A DNA stretch of 64,000 nucleotides from Diplosphaera chodatii (lineage: Eukaryota > Chlorophyta > Trebouxiophyceae > Prasiolales > Stichococcaceae): contig JAALGY010000053.1 in the NCBI GenBank assembly GCA_032358165.1, positions 124,001-188,000 of the forward strand, read 5' to 3'. The translations under genes and the position numbers were made by a program. This document shows positions 11,446-21,659 of this stretch, one piece after another. The notes under the pieces were generated by a model, which had not been told where the DNA came from, made no database searches, and worked only from the letters and a program-made list of their open reading frames with translations. The first letter of the stretch is position 1. Each line of letters opens with the position of its first letter.

Positions 11446-13920
11446 TCAGCAACGTTTGGCGCAGTATGTACAACTGAGGCCTGTCCCATCGGTCACCTGC
11501 TCATCATAGGAGCGGTCCACAGCGCCGACCATGAGCTTCATCATCCACATGTCGGGCGTCAGTGAGACGCCCTTCCGCGCGTACTCCTGCTGCTCCAGCT
11601 CGTAGTACGATGTGCAGTCCACCTGCCCAGCGTCGAATATCGTTTAGGTCTCTTCCCAGGTGTTTTTACATTACCGGCACGTGTTCTGGTCAGGTCTGCA
11701 CTGAAGTGGTGAATGCAACAGCCATGCCGTTACGCGCACCAGCTTGCCGACGTCCTGCGTTCGCACCGACACAAGCACCTCAGCCTCTGGAGCGTGCACA
11801 GATGCAGGGGCATTGGGCTTTGCTGTATGCGAAGGCTTTGCATCTGCACAGCTGAGCGCATGCTGTACAGGTTGATGCCCACCCGATCGTTGTCCAGCTT
11901 AGCCAGGAACTTCTGGGCACCCTCATCACGGCCGACCTGCACCAAGCCATCAGCCATCATTCCTTCGGGGCAATGATTATCTTGTCAGGACGCAAGGTGC
12001 GCAGCAGTGGGTATACACTGAACTTCACAGGCAACCACACACCTGCGCAAACTCAAAGGCGATGGCCCCCTCGCCGGCATAGCTCTTCTTGCACGCCTTC
12101 TTGGCGTCCTTGATGACGGAGCGTATCTTGTCCTCCCGCTCGCCTGTTGGCTCACCGTCTGCACAGGGAATTCGGACCCTCACACACATTTGCATGTTGC
12201 AATGGCACCCCTTCGGTGTGTAGGTAGAAGACGCTGCAGCTGTATGGCCGCAAGTCAAGAGGCTCTGGCCTCCTTTCTACCTGTGATGGTGATCACCTGC
12301 ACAGCAGCAGGGGAAGCACTTGGTGGTAACCCCAGACCCTTCCGCGCTAGCTCGCAGTACAGACTGGTCCCACGCAGCCGTGCAGCACCCGCAGCACAGC
12401 ACAAGTCACAAGTCGGTGTGACAGCCCTGCAGCTACAGCACTGCGACAGGCTGCGCACCAGCAGCGGCTTCCGCAGGGACTTGTCCTTCAGCTTCCGGTG
12501 CAGCAGCGGCTTCAGCACCTTGTCCTCCATGGAGTGCCCCATCGGCGTCCCCGCATTGTACCTGCAGCGCAGATGGCACCGAGAGTTACTGTGTGATATG
12601 AACGACAAGCCGAACACTGCCGGCTGCAAGGTGCCCAACGACTGTCGGCAAAACACTGCCAGACGCTGCCATGGGTCAACAACTTGTACATGGAGGGCAG
12701 GTCTTGAATATTGCAAGCATCAGCGTGTCTGCAGTGAGGAGGGTACTGGCCCAGCACAGTCTACTGATGTCTCACTTGAGCTGCTGCACGTAGGCCGCGG
12801 CTTGGGAGGAGTCGGTGACGCCGTCGCGCTGGTCCGGCAGGTTCATCGCGCGCAGCGAGATGCCGTCGCTGCAGGGCAGGCTCCCCGGTGTCAGGCCGCA
12901 GCGTCTCGGTGCATCATTGCAGACTGCCTCGCATGGCCCTGCACCCTGCTGCTGGGCGGCTGTTCCGCAGCCCCCCCCCAATTCCAGTGTCACTTGGTAG
13001 GTCAGCTGGGGACGCGCAGCACGCCATGCTGACATCGACTTCCATGCATATGTGAGGGAGGTGCCAAAGCCGCGCATCGCACCTGTCGAACAGGGTGGTC
13101 ACGGACGTCACGCGCTCGATGATGGCCTTCAGGTCGTCGATCCGGGTGCCCTTCTCCGCAAACTGCCATGGAGACGGGGAGAGCAAATCAGTATACCAAA
13201 CCGCAGCTATCTGCTGTAGCGGCTAGTAGCGAGCACAGTGCTGGCGCAGGGTCATAGGTGAGGTCCTTGGATGGACTGGGGAGCCAGCACGGACAGCCGG
13301 AGCTGGTGCCGCACCTTCATGCTCGCGCTGTCGTCGCACATTACGGTGACGTCGTAGAGCGCCAGCACCACGAAGTCCAGCGCCAACTCCACTGCACGGG
13401 TCCCAAAAGTCTCATGTTTTTATACCCCTCGGGCCTTGGCTGTGGCACTTGAGGCGGTTGCTGATGCCGTACAACAGTGCTCACAGCTCTGCGGGTCAGC
13501 TTTTTGTTGTTGTGTGTTTGATCAACCGCCCGGTCATTGACGTGAGAGCGACCCACCTGGCATGTTGTACTTTGCAGCCAGGCCCCGGAAGTCCACGCCC
13601 TGAGCCCGGCGGATGACGGCGTCCAGCACGGCCGACGGGAACAGCGGCTGCAGGCCGTTGGCCGCCACGATGGCGTGCAGCTTCTGGCTGATGATGCCCG
13701 CGAATGCCGAGCCGTCCTGCGGCGGCTGCTGCTGTGGTGGCATGCCGTACTGCCCCGGCGCTGGGCCGCCGTACTGCCCCGGCTGCGGCGCGCCATATTG
13801 GCCCGGCGCTGGTGGAGCTGCTGCAACCCCCGCCTGCTGGTGCTGCTGGTACTGGTCCATGCCGGCATTGACGGCGGTGTACGCTCCGCCTGCCGCTGCC
13901 ATCTTGGCCGCGAGGCCCAT
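11446..13920 (-). CDS. vWA-domain protein, second subfamily (copy C)
   Basis: Nine exons, read from the high end: 13920-13557, 13391-13315, 13162-13083, 12868-12776, 12561-12459, 12296-12281, 12158-12043, 11936-11883, 11622-11446, giving about 359 residues. The N-terminus MGLAAKMAAAGGAYTAV leads into a short PGQYG-rich stretch, the block GLAAKYNMP, then the vWA domain with MIDAS DDSAS (141-145), TPMGHS and ITDGEPTGE. The tail reads LTPDMWMMKLMVGAVDRSYD. Exon 6 is a 16-base micro-exon coding VITIT; it is needed to join the two halves of the domain. Introns differ from B and D: none interrupts the MIDAS, and others are shifted. The last residues after SYDEQ are uncertain, because a donor-like GTGACC follows and B and D end DEQD or DVQD. 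Role unknown, as for copy B. Confidence 0.82.
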
Positions 13921-14652
13921 GACTGCCGGCCCCTGCGGTCAGAACACAGTCAAATCACGGCTGTGGCAGCTGGAGTCGACAGGACCCCTCGGCTTTTGGA
14001 CTGATGCTCATAAACCGCACGTTGACAGTCTGTCAACATGGCACAGTCACGCCAGAGCAGCAAGGCCTGCACTCATGTCTGTACACTTGTGCGTGCAGCG
14101 GAAACGATACGTTTGGCAGTAGGAGACAGTGCAGCTGTACTATCACCGTCTTACACAATGCAACTGCGCGTTCAATAGCGGCCAGATCACCATTGACTGA
14201 AGGCACACCAACTCCCAAAACCTTGCCATTTGACGCACAGCACTCGCGTCGACATGCAGCATAAGTCACAAAAGGTGCGTGCAGAGCACTTGGCGCCACG
14301 CACAGCCTTGAAAGGGGTTGCTGCACCTGTTGTTTCTTTGCCTCGTGCTGTGGCCTGCAGGATCACTCGCAGCAGCTGATCGTCTTGCGCGCACGCAGAG
14401 ACGGATGGTTCGTTAGTATGCCATGCAAAGGATGACAGCACGTGGACATACAGCCTCACAGCGGAAATGTCGAGGCCAGGCTGCAATGCGATGACGGATT
14501 ACACGATGGCGCACGTGATGACCAAACAGATTTCTCCGAAACGATTCTGCTTCAGACATTGCTTTTTCGGTGAGGCGTGCTGCAGACTTGCGACAGCTGC
14601 CTCAACATCTCAAGCGAGTCGTGCGAAGGGGCCATCTCGAGCTTCGCCAAGC
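13921..14652. promoter_or_regulatory. Divergent spacer between vWA copies C and D
   Basis: Head-to-head upstream region sharing ordered sequence blocks with the 6467-7217 spacer (see that entry). No coding sequence is supported. Any bidirectional promoter role is inferred from position. Confidence 0.45.
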
Positions 14653-17600
14653 ATGGGGTAGGCATGCCGAGGCGCCTGCGTCCAACCTGACTGCTTCTCA
14701 GCATTAGCTTCTGCGCCACCCACTGCTGTTTGTGCCTGCGCAGGCTCGCGGCGAAGCTGCAGCAGGCCCAGCAGCTGAGCGGTGCTGCCAGCGCTGCGGC
14801 AGGGGCGTTTGGAGCTGGTGAGTCCCCTGCCAGCCCTGTCTCACTGCTGCGAGCATCAGAGAGACAACAGGCTCAGAAGGACTGCCGCGTACAGTTATGA
14901 TGATGCCCAGCTTGTAGTGTACTATGGTCTGCATGTTACAGCAACCAGCTGCCCTGTCGGCGGCTGCTGTGGGGCGTTACTTTTGGGTAGTGATCTGACA
15001 TTCGTGCGAGTGCAGCATGGCAGCAGAGGCTGCCATGCTGTCATGTGCATGTAATCTCCATCTGCTGTGTCAGCAGCAGTCTGCGGCAGTCCACGTAGCC
15101 CCTACGTGCACCCCTGATTAGGCTTTCCGTCTGCTACCACCGCAGCCATGCCTGCAGTGCCACGCTGCACAGCAGACCGCAAGCACGGCCTTGCTGCTCC
15201 CACGCTGAATTCTCTCATCCCACCCTTATGCAGGCAAGCCGGGCCACGGCGCTGCGCCCGGGTATGGTGCCCCCCGCCCTGGCGGTTACCCGGGGCAGGC
15301 TCCGGGCGGGTACCCGGGACAAGCTCCAAGCGGGTATCCTGGGCAGGCACCCCCTGGCGGCATGCCCGGCCAGTACCCCGGGCAGCAGCCCCCTCCCGGT
15401 CAATACCCAGGCCAGCAGCCCCCTGGTGGCATGCCCGGCCAGTACCCCGGCCAGCAGCCGCCGCCGGGCCAGTATGGAGCGCAAATGGGGCAGTCCGCCC
15501 CCGGCCAATATGGAGCGGGGCCCGCGGGGCAGTCTGCTCCTGGGCAGTATGGCGCGCCGGCGATGCAGCCCCAGGGTGGGTTCTCCGGCGCGCCCCAGGC
15601 CGGCGGCATGAGCGGTGTCATCCAGGTGCTGCCTTGTTTGATGGTGGTCCCATGAGGGAACGCCGGCTCCTGCACACCTGCTGCAGCGCAGCATGATGCA
15701 TGTGACGCCGGCGGCACTTCTTGATGTCGCATCGCACTGAGTGGCTGGTCTTGCTGACGGCGACCTGCGTTGCTGGCGCAGAACAAGCTGCGGCAGATGG
15801 TGCAGGCCAACCGGCTGGAGGCGATGTACCCGCCGCAGGTGCTGCAGGGTGTGTTTGCCAAGCTGGACCGCGTGGATTTCAGGTCTGCCCCCCTCCTCGA
15901 TGCGCCACACCCCCTGCTCAATCCCGCCTGCCACCTATCTTCTGCGATGAGATGCGTGCGCAAGTCCTCCGTCTGTGACGTGCAATGTAGGCTGCACTGC
16001 ATCGGGAGGACTTTCCCTGGACAGCTTGCTGCTGGATGTATTGCCGTTGGCCCCATGACAACATCCCTGCGTGCAGGGGCTTGGCGGCCAAGTACAACAT
16101 GCCCGTGGAGCTCGCGACTGACATGGCGACGCTCGCGCTGTACGACATCATCATCTTTGCGGGTGGGTGCCGCATCGGTCGAGGTTGCAAAGGCACCTGT
16201 GCTGTGGCAGCTTCCGCTGCTGTGGCTTCAGCAAGTGGAATTTGCCGATGCATTTCTGATCGTGGCGTCTTCAACGCCATGCAGACGACTCGGGATCTAT
16301 GGCGTTTGAGGAGAACGGCGAGAGGATCAACGACCTCAAGGTTTGGTTCCCAGGTCCCTCTGCAACGCTGGCACGTGCACATCATGCACCTGCCGTGGGC
16401 GCAACCTGGCTTGCCGTATGGCAGACTGCACTGCTTTGCCTTGTTAACGTGTGTTGTGGTGCCCGGCTCTCATGCCGCTCTGTCTGGGCCCCCTGCAGCT
16501 CATTCTGGGCCGCGTCGCGGATGTGGCGACCGTGTTCGACGACAACGGCATCAACATCCGCTTCATGAACAGCCCTGTGGAGGGCAACAATGTGCGCGAC
16601 AACACGGCGGCAGCGTCAATCGCGCAGCAGGTGCGGACCTGGAAGAAGTTGAGCGCAGCGCGCTGGACTGTATGCTTCACAGGACGAATACCGGCCATGT
16701 GTGTTTCTACCTTGTGACTGCGTGTCGAGCACCACAGCGTGCTGGTCAACAGCTCAGCTGACGACCTCGAGAGCCCAATGTGTCGCAAGTGGTGACGTGG
16801 CAGCATCCAGTAAGATGCTGGCACCCGGCAGCTGCTGCCGGCGTCCCATTTTTCCCTGGAGGCGGCAGCAGGCTCCACTTTGGGCACCTGGCAGCTGCCT
16901 TCCCCAATGCCTGTCAATCACCTCCAACGCGTGTCCTCTACTGCCGGCGCAGGTGCAGTACAACGGGCTGACGCCGCTGGGCAGCATGCTGGACGCCAAG
17001 GTCATCCGGCCGTTTGTGGCGGGGCCGGTGCAGTCGCGCGCGTTGCAGAAGCCCGTGCTGGTCATCGTCATCACAGGTCAGCGGCAGCCCGGTCCTCTGC
17101 ACAGCCCGCAGCGCCCTTCTGTTTCCGAGCGCGCAAAGCCGCCCCTAGAGCCAAAGCCCACAGGCTAGAGGCCGCCTGTAACCCTTTTCATGCCCGCCAT
17201 CGTTTGCACACCTTGCTCGCAGTCCCCTGCTTCTGCCGCTTCATACTTGTCAGTCCACTGCACACACCAGCAGCAGCGCTGGGTCAAGCCTGCAGCATCG
17301 CATGGCCCAGCAGCGTATTTCTGTGCAGCTTGCCCGGCTTCTCACATCACCTGCAGCGCCAGCCCTGCGCACCAGCTCGCAGCCCCCGCGGACCTTGCTT
17401 TGCCTCCTGTGCACTGCGGACCCTGCTGCTGTCTTCTGACCACATCTGCATCTCGCCGAAGCCGTCATTTCTTTCTATACCAGACGGCGAGCCGACGGGC
17501 GAGCCGCCGGGCACCGTCATCAACGTCATCAAGGGCGCCAAGAACCTGGTCAGCAACTCGCAGTACGGCCCCGGCGCCGTCGCCTTCGAGTTCGCGCAAG

Positions 17601-18245
17601 TCGGCAAGGTGGGGCCGCAGCCGCCGTGCCTGATGTGTGGCCCAACTGGCGTAGCAGTCAGCTGCCCGAGCACACGGCTGCGTCACTCCGCCAAACGCTG
17701 CCACGGGCGCTGTGCTGATGTCCTTTTCCGCACGGCCACAGGACCAAAAGGCGCAGCACTTCCTGGCGACCATCGACAAGGACCCCACCGTGGGCAAGAT
17801 GGTGGACTGCACCTCGTGAGTGGCCGGAGCACGTGGCTGTAAATGACGGCGCCACCTGCAGCTGGCATGCCTGCGGCAGCTCTTGTCCGGTCGTCGTATA
17901 CAGCAGACGTCTGTGTTCAGCACCACAGTCTCTGTCATCCGACTTGTGCAGGTACTACGAGCTGGAGGCGGATGAGTACGCGCGGAAGGGCATCTCACTG
18001 ACCCCCGATGTGTGGTTAGTCAAGCTCATGGTCGGCGCCATCGACCCCACGTACGTTTTATGTCTGCTGCTGAACTGTTAGGAACACGCAGATGCGCTGC
18101 ATTACCTCTGCATTTGATCGAAGTGCGTGCTGCTGACAGGCCGCACAGCTTATAGCAGGCATTTGCATGCCCTGGCAATGCAAAGTGTGAATGCCGACAG
18201 CATCGCCGCTGAGTTGCTGGCTGCAGGTTTGACGAGCAGGACTAG
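14653..18245 (+). CDS. vWA-domain protein with PGQ-rich N-terminus (copy D)
   Basis: Twelve exons give 428 residues with exact phase closure: 14653-14657, 14744-14817, 15234-15625, 15782-15882, 16077-16162, 16285-16340, 16499-16630, 16953-17076, 17484-17608, 17742-17815, 17952-18050, 18227-18245 (TAG). The five-base first exon splices to restore MGLAAK, the same start as copy C. Residues 1-157 are a GYPGQAP and [10 protein letters not shown] low-complexity arm. The helical segment [19 protein letters not shown] follows, then a vWA domain with MIDAS DDSGSM (220-225), TPLGS and ITDGEPTG (D at 324). The C-terminal tail is [18 protein letters not shown]. The final 19-base exon supplies FDEQD, which matches copy C. 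The arm resembles the PYG-rich tails of some membrane-associated proteins, but no membrane span is present. Function unknown; the protein fold and metal site are clear. Confidence 0.9.
15353..15476 (+). repeat. Partial 69-bp direct repeat coding [11 protein letters not shown]
   Basis: The segment coding [19 protein letters not shown] occurs twice in frame, offset by 69 bases (CATGCCCGGCCAGTACCCCG at 15361 and 15430). It lies inside the low-complexity arm of copy D. Confidence 0.85.
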
Positions 18246-18924
18246 GGACAGCAGCTGCCACTATCAATGTGCAGCGGGGGCGGCCGCGCCAGGCGCCAGC
18301 AATGTGTTGGGTGCCATCAGCGACAAGGGAGTGCTGCACGCGGGGACAAGGGGACGCCCCTGCGGGAGAGTATCAGGCACCGCTGCTAGAAGCTTGTGTC
18401 AAAGAGCCGCAGGCTCCTTGCCTGCCTGACCTGTGACCTTGGGTAAATGCAGCGTATCAGAACACTGTGGTTTTGTCTGCTGGCTTTGCTGAGAGTCCTT
18501 GCTCTGGGCGGTTTCCACCAACAATGCGCCGATAAGCCGTTACATTCCAGATTGCCACGCCGGATGTTGGCAGCACCGATGTGCCATGCAGCACAACAGC
18601 CTCTCAGTTGATGTGAGACCCCCCCCGCACGCCTGCCGCGTCAGCTGCACCTGATGGCGTAGCAGGATAAGGGGTTGCAGGGACTGTATCTGCAAGGACA
18701 GGGTTACCTCAGCAGCGTCTCGGGGGCTTCCAGCGCCAGGCGGGCCGCGGCACCTGGCAGCTGTCCTGAAGTCAGTGAATATTTCCCCTGGCCTTCCATA
18801 CCGGGCCGAAGCTGCTCCGGATCGCCATTCTGTCCTCTTTGCAATCAAACTTTGCTCTCTGAAATCAGCTGAGATCATCTGCTAACCAAGCACTCCGCTA
18901 CCACCAGCAAAACCAGCCGCAAAC
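18246..18924. other. Intergenic, upstream of the LEA-like gene
   Basis: Contains the 3' flank of copy D and the likely promoter and 5' UTR of the gene starting at 18925. No coding motif or repeat is seen. Confidence 0.5.
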
Positions 18925-21024
18925 ATGTCGGGCATCAAGTGAGTGCCGATCTCCCCTGCTGTTGGTGTTGCACTACGCGGTCCGGGCAGCCGCGACACCC
19001 CGCGCTGCGACACTGCCTCCGTGTCTGATACTATATGCTTTCATGCGCTTACGACCTGCATGCAAGGCCGATCTTATGCGTGTTGAGCACACGCCTGGGG
19101 TTGTGCTGTTGTCTGCTGAGTCTCTCTCAGCAGGCGACCGTCGACGCCTGACACACTGCCAGTCTCTGCATAGTTGTTTGCGGTGTATACCTGCGCCTTC
19201 TGGTTCACAGCTTTGCGTAGATTCGTTTGTTTTGACGGCCGACGCGTTCAGGGAGCACCTTCCCAGCTGCTTCACTTCGCTTTTGCAACCCGCTGCTCGG
19301 CGGCCTGTGTCACTGCAGCGAGTCCAGCTGCCTCATATGAACGACATTCAGTTCACGAACGCTTGAGAGGTCAAAGCGGTGTTGTCGCTGCATGCGGTTC
19401 CGTCTGCGACCCTTTTCTCGGCTGGCAGACCCCGACAGGCTGACTCGAGCCCTCGCCGCCTAGTTGATCCGTACATTGACGTCACAGCGCCACTTGAAAT
19501 TGCTGACCATATGCGTCGCTCCTGCTGCAGGGCCAAGATCAGCGAGACGGTTGACAAGCTGACCCACCGCTCAGGCACCAACGCCAACACCGGCCACGGC
19601 ACCGGCCACACCGGCACAACCGGCTCGGGCTACGACAACACCAGCTCGGGCTACGGCACCAGCGGCAACACCGGCAACCTGGACACCACAGGCACCACAG
19701 GTGGGTTGCCACAACATATCATCACCTACAATGTCCTGTACCACAGCAGCGGACCTAAAGTTACAGTCAGCAGCAGTACTCCACTATGAATACACTTTTC
19801 GTGTGCTGCCTGCTGCGGCAGTCACTGCCGAGTGATGCACAAGTTGGGTTTCGCTTCAGCGCACTGCGCTGCGGTGTGCAGACAATCCCACTGATTCCTG
19901 GTACGTGCGTGGCCAGGCGCTGAGATGTCTCCGCAACCCCCGCAGGCTACAACACCACCAGCACGACCGGCACCGGCATGGGCACGACCGGCTCCGAGTA
20001 CGGCACGACCGGCACCGGCATGGGCACGACCGGCTCCGAGTACGGCACCACCGGCACCACCGGCATGACCACCGGCACCACCGGCGGCATGACCACCGGC
20101 GCCACCATGGGCACCGGCCAGGTCATCGACAGCGAGACCTTCACCAAGACCGAGGTGCGCGCCCCGCCGGCCGCCCACCCCGTACTGCTGGACATGCCCC
20201 TGCCTCTGCAGCCTCCCTGTCAGCCAAGCTCATCACCGCATGGTGGTGCTTGCTGAGTACGTCACATTGCAGCCTGTACGTCAACATGCATTGAAGCAAG
20301 AATGTGCATCTTGCTGATCATATCGGCTTTGCGCTGCTGCAGGACCACGAGCGGCTGGTTGAGAAGAAGCGCTACGAGCTGGAGCACCACCCCGTCGAGA
20401 AGAAGGTGCGTTCCCAGATCTGTGCATATCCCGATCTGCTGTCTGGTACGCTGGGCGCTGGTTTGGTCTGCAGCATGGCGCAAGCGCCAACTCCGCAACA
20501 ACGTGCTGGCATGTTATTATTGAGCCACCACGAGTTAGTCTCGTTCCTTCCAGTTCAATTCTGACGCAAGCTGGCCCTTCCCCCCGCAGTACGTGGTGGA
20601 GACCAAGTTCGTCGGCGAGGCGGAGGTGGCGGGCGCCCCCACCGAGGTGGTCGGCCACGAGTCCAACGTCGTGGACGAGCGCATCAAGCAGGCGCCCGCC
20701 GGCGACCGCACCGTCGTGGTCGAGAACGTGGACGTGCCCGCTTCCGAGGTGTGTTTTTGAGCTGTGTTATTTGAGCTGAAAAGTAGAATTGTTGCGCGAC
20801 TTTTATCACAAGACGTGCTCGACTGCAGGCAACGCTGCCTGCCTACATTCTTCTTGGAAGCAGACCTCCAGCGTGGCATATCAAGTGTTATCGCGACATC
20901 GCTGTTGCTGACATACCTTTCCTGCCTCTGCCTGCAGCTGCGCAGCACCACCACCACCGGCATGGGCCAGACATCCGGCACCGGCATGGGCACGGGCACC
21001 GGCATGGGCGGCAGCACCTACTAG
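18925..21024 (+). CDS. Gly/Thr-rich hydrophilic LEA/hydrophilin-like protein
   Basis: Six exons sum to 233 residues in phase: 18925-18938, 19531-19700, 19946-20154, 20343-20405, 20590-20748, 20938-21024 (TAG). The short N-terminus MSGIKAKISETVDKLTHRSG is amphipathic. It leads into a G/T/S/Y/M repeat region (TGTTGSGYDNT, TTGTGMGTTGSEYG, TTGMTTGTTGG). A charged central block follows (DHERLVEKKRYELEHHPVEK, YVVETKFVGEAEV), and the protein ends GMGTGTGMGGSTY. There is no hydrophobic segment, so it is probably soluble and largely disordered. Composition resembles late-embryogenesis-abundant proteins, dehydrins and hydrophilins, which protect cells during drying or cold; this is a compositional inference, not a recognised domain. 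The first intron is long (about 590 bases), which can go with regulation. A TGTAA motif lies near 21253, where a green-algal poly(A) signal would be expected. Confidence 0.8.
19969..20052 (+). repeat. Two tandem 42-bp copies in the LEA-like gene
   Basis: A 42-base unit beginning GGCACCGGCATGGGCACGAC occurs at 19969 and again at 20011, coding TGMGTTGSEYGTTG twice. Looser versions of the same codon pattern surround it. Confidence 0.9.
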
Positions 21025-21659
21025 GCAGTAGCTCCCAAGATTGCGGTCATTCTTGGCGGCGGCAAAGCAGCCTGACAACCATTCATCCCTGCAGTTCCTG
21101 CGGCGCCAGTTGTCAGCGGGCTGGTCATGCAACGCTGTGGACTATGCTGTGAACCGCCAAGCATGCGCATTGTTGTGATTCTTCGCTGTGTGCATGCTGT
21201 GCCAGCGCCCTTGTTGTTGGTCACTCGCTTGATCTGTTCTTTATGACTATTGTAAAACGATCGAGGCATCACAGTCACATGAACAACCAGACTGCACTTG
21301 CACCACACCATATGTTGCCTGCCAGCACAGTACTGTTGTTACATGCTCCAGATGGACCTCTAGACAATGTGTACCCATAGTCATTAATGACTGTTCTCCA
21401 AACCCCCTGTATGCATGCTACTGTCCACATTGCTGCAGTGTTGTCAACGCATCACACGTTAAATCGACAACTTCTGAGTACCCCTTACCACGACTCTCGA
21501 CTGTAAGGTGAGTGAGTCAGCAGCAGTCACGATGTGAGGATGATATAGTAGTGCCACAGTGCTACTCGACTTCAGTTCGTTATGGTGCTCTTGAGCAAGC
21601 CGCCAGCTGCCGGCCTCGTATCGCCATGGCATGCCAGAAGCAGCAGACCATCGGCACAG
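21025..21659. other. Convergent intergenic region
   Basis: 3' flanks of the LEA-like gene (+) and the GT61 gene (-). It is more AT-rich than the neighbouring genes, particularly about 21230-21540. No gene is seen. Confidence 0.5.
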
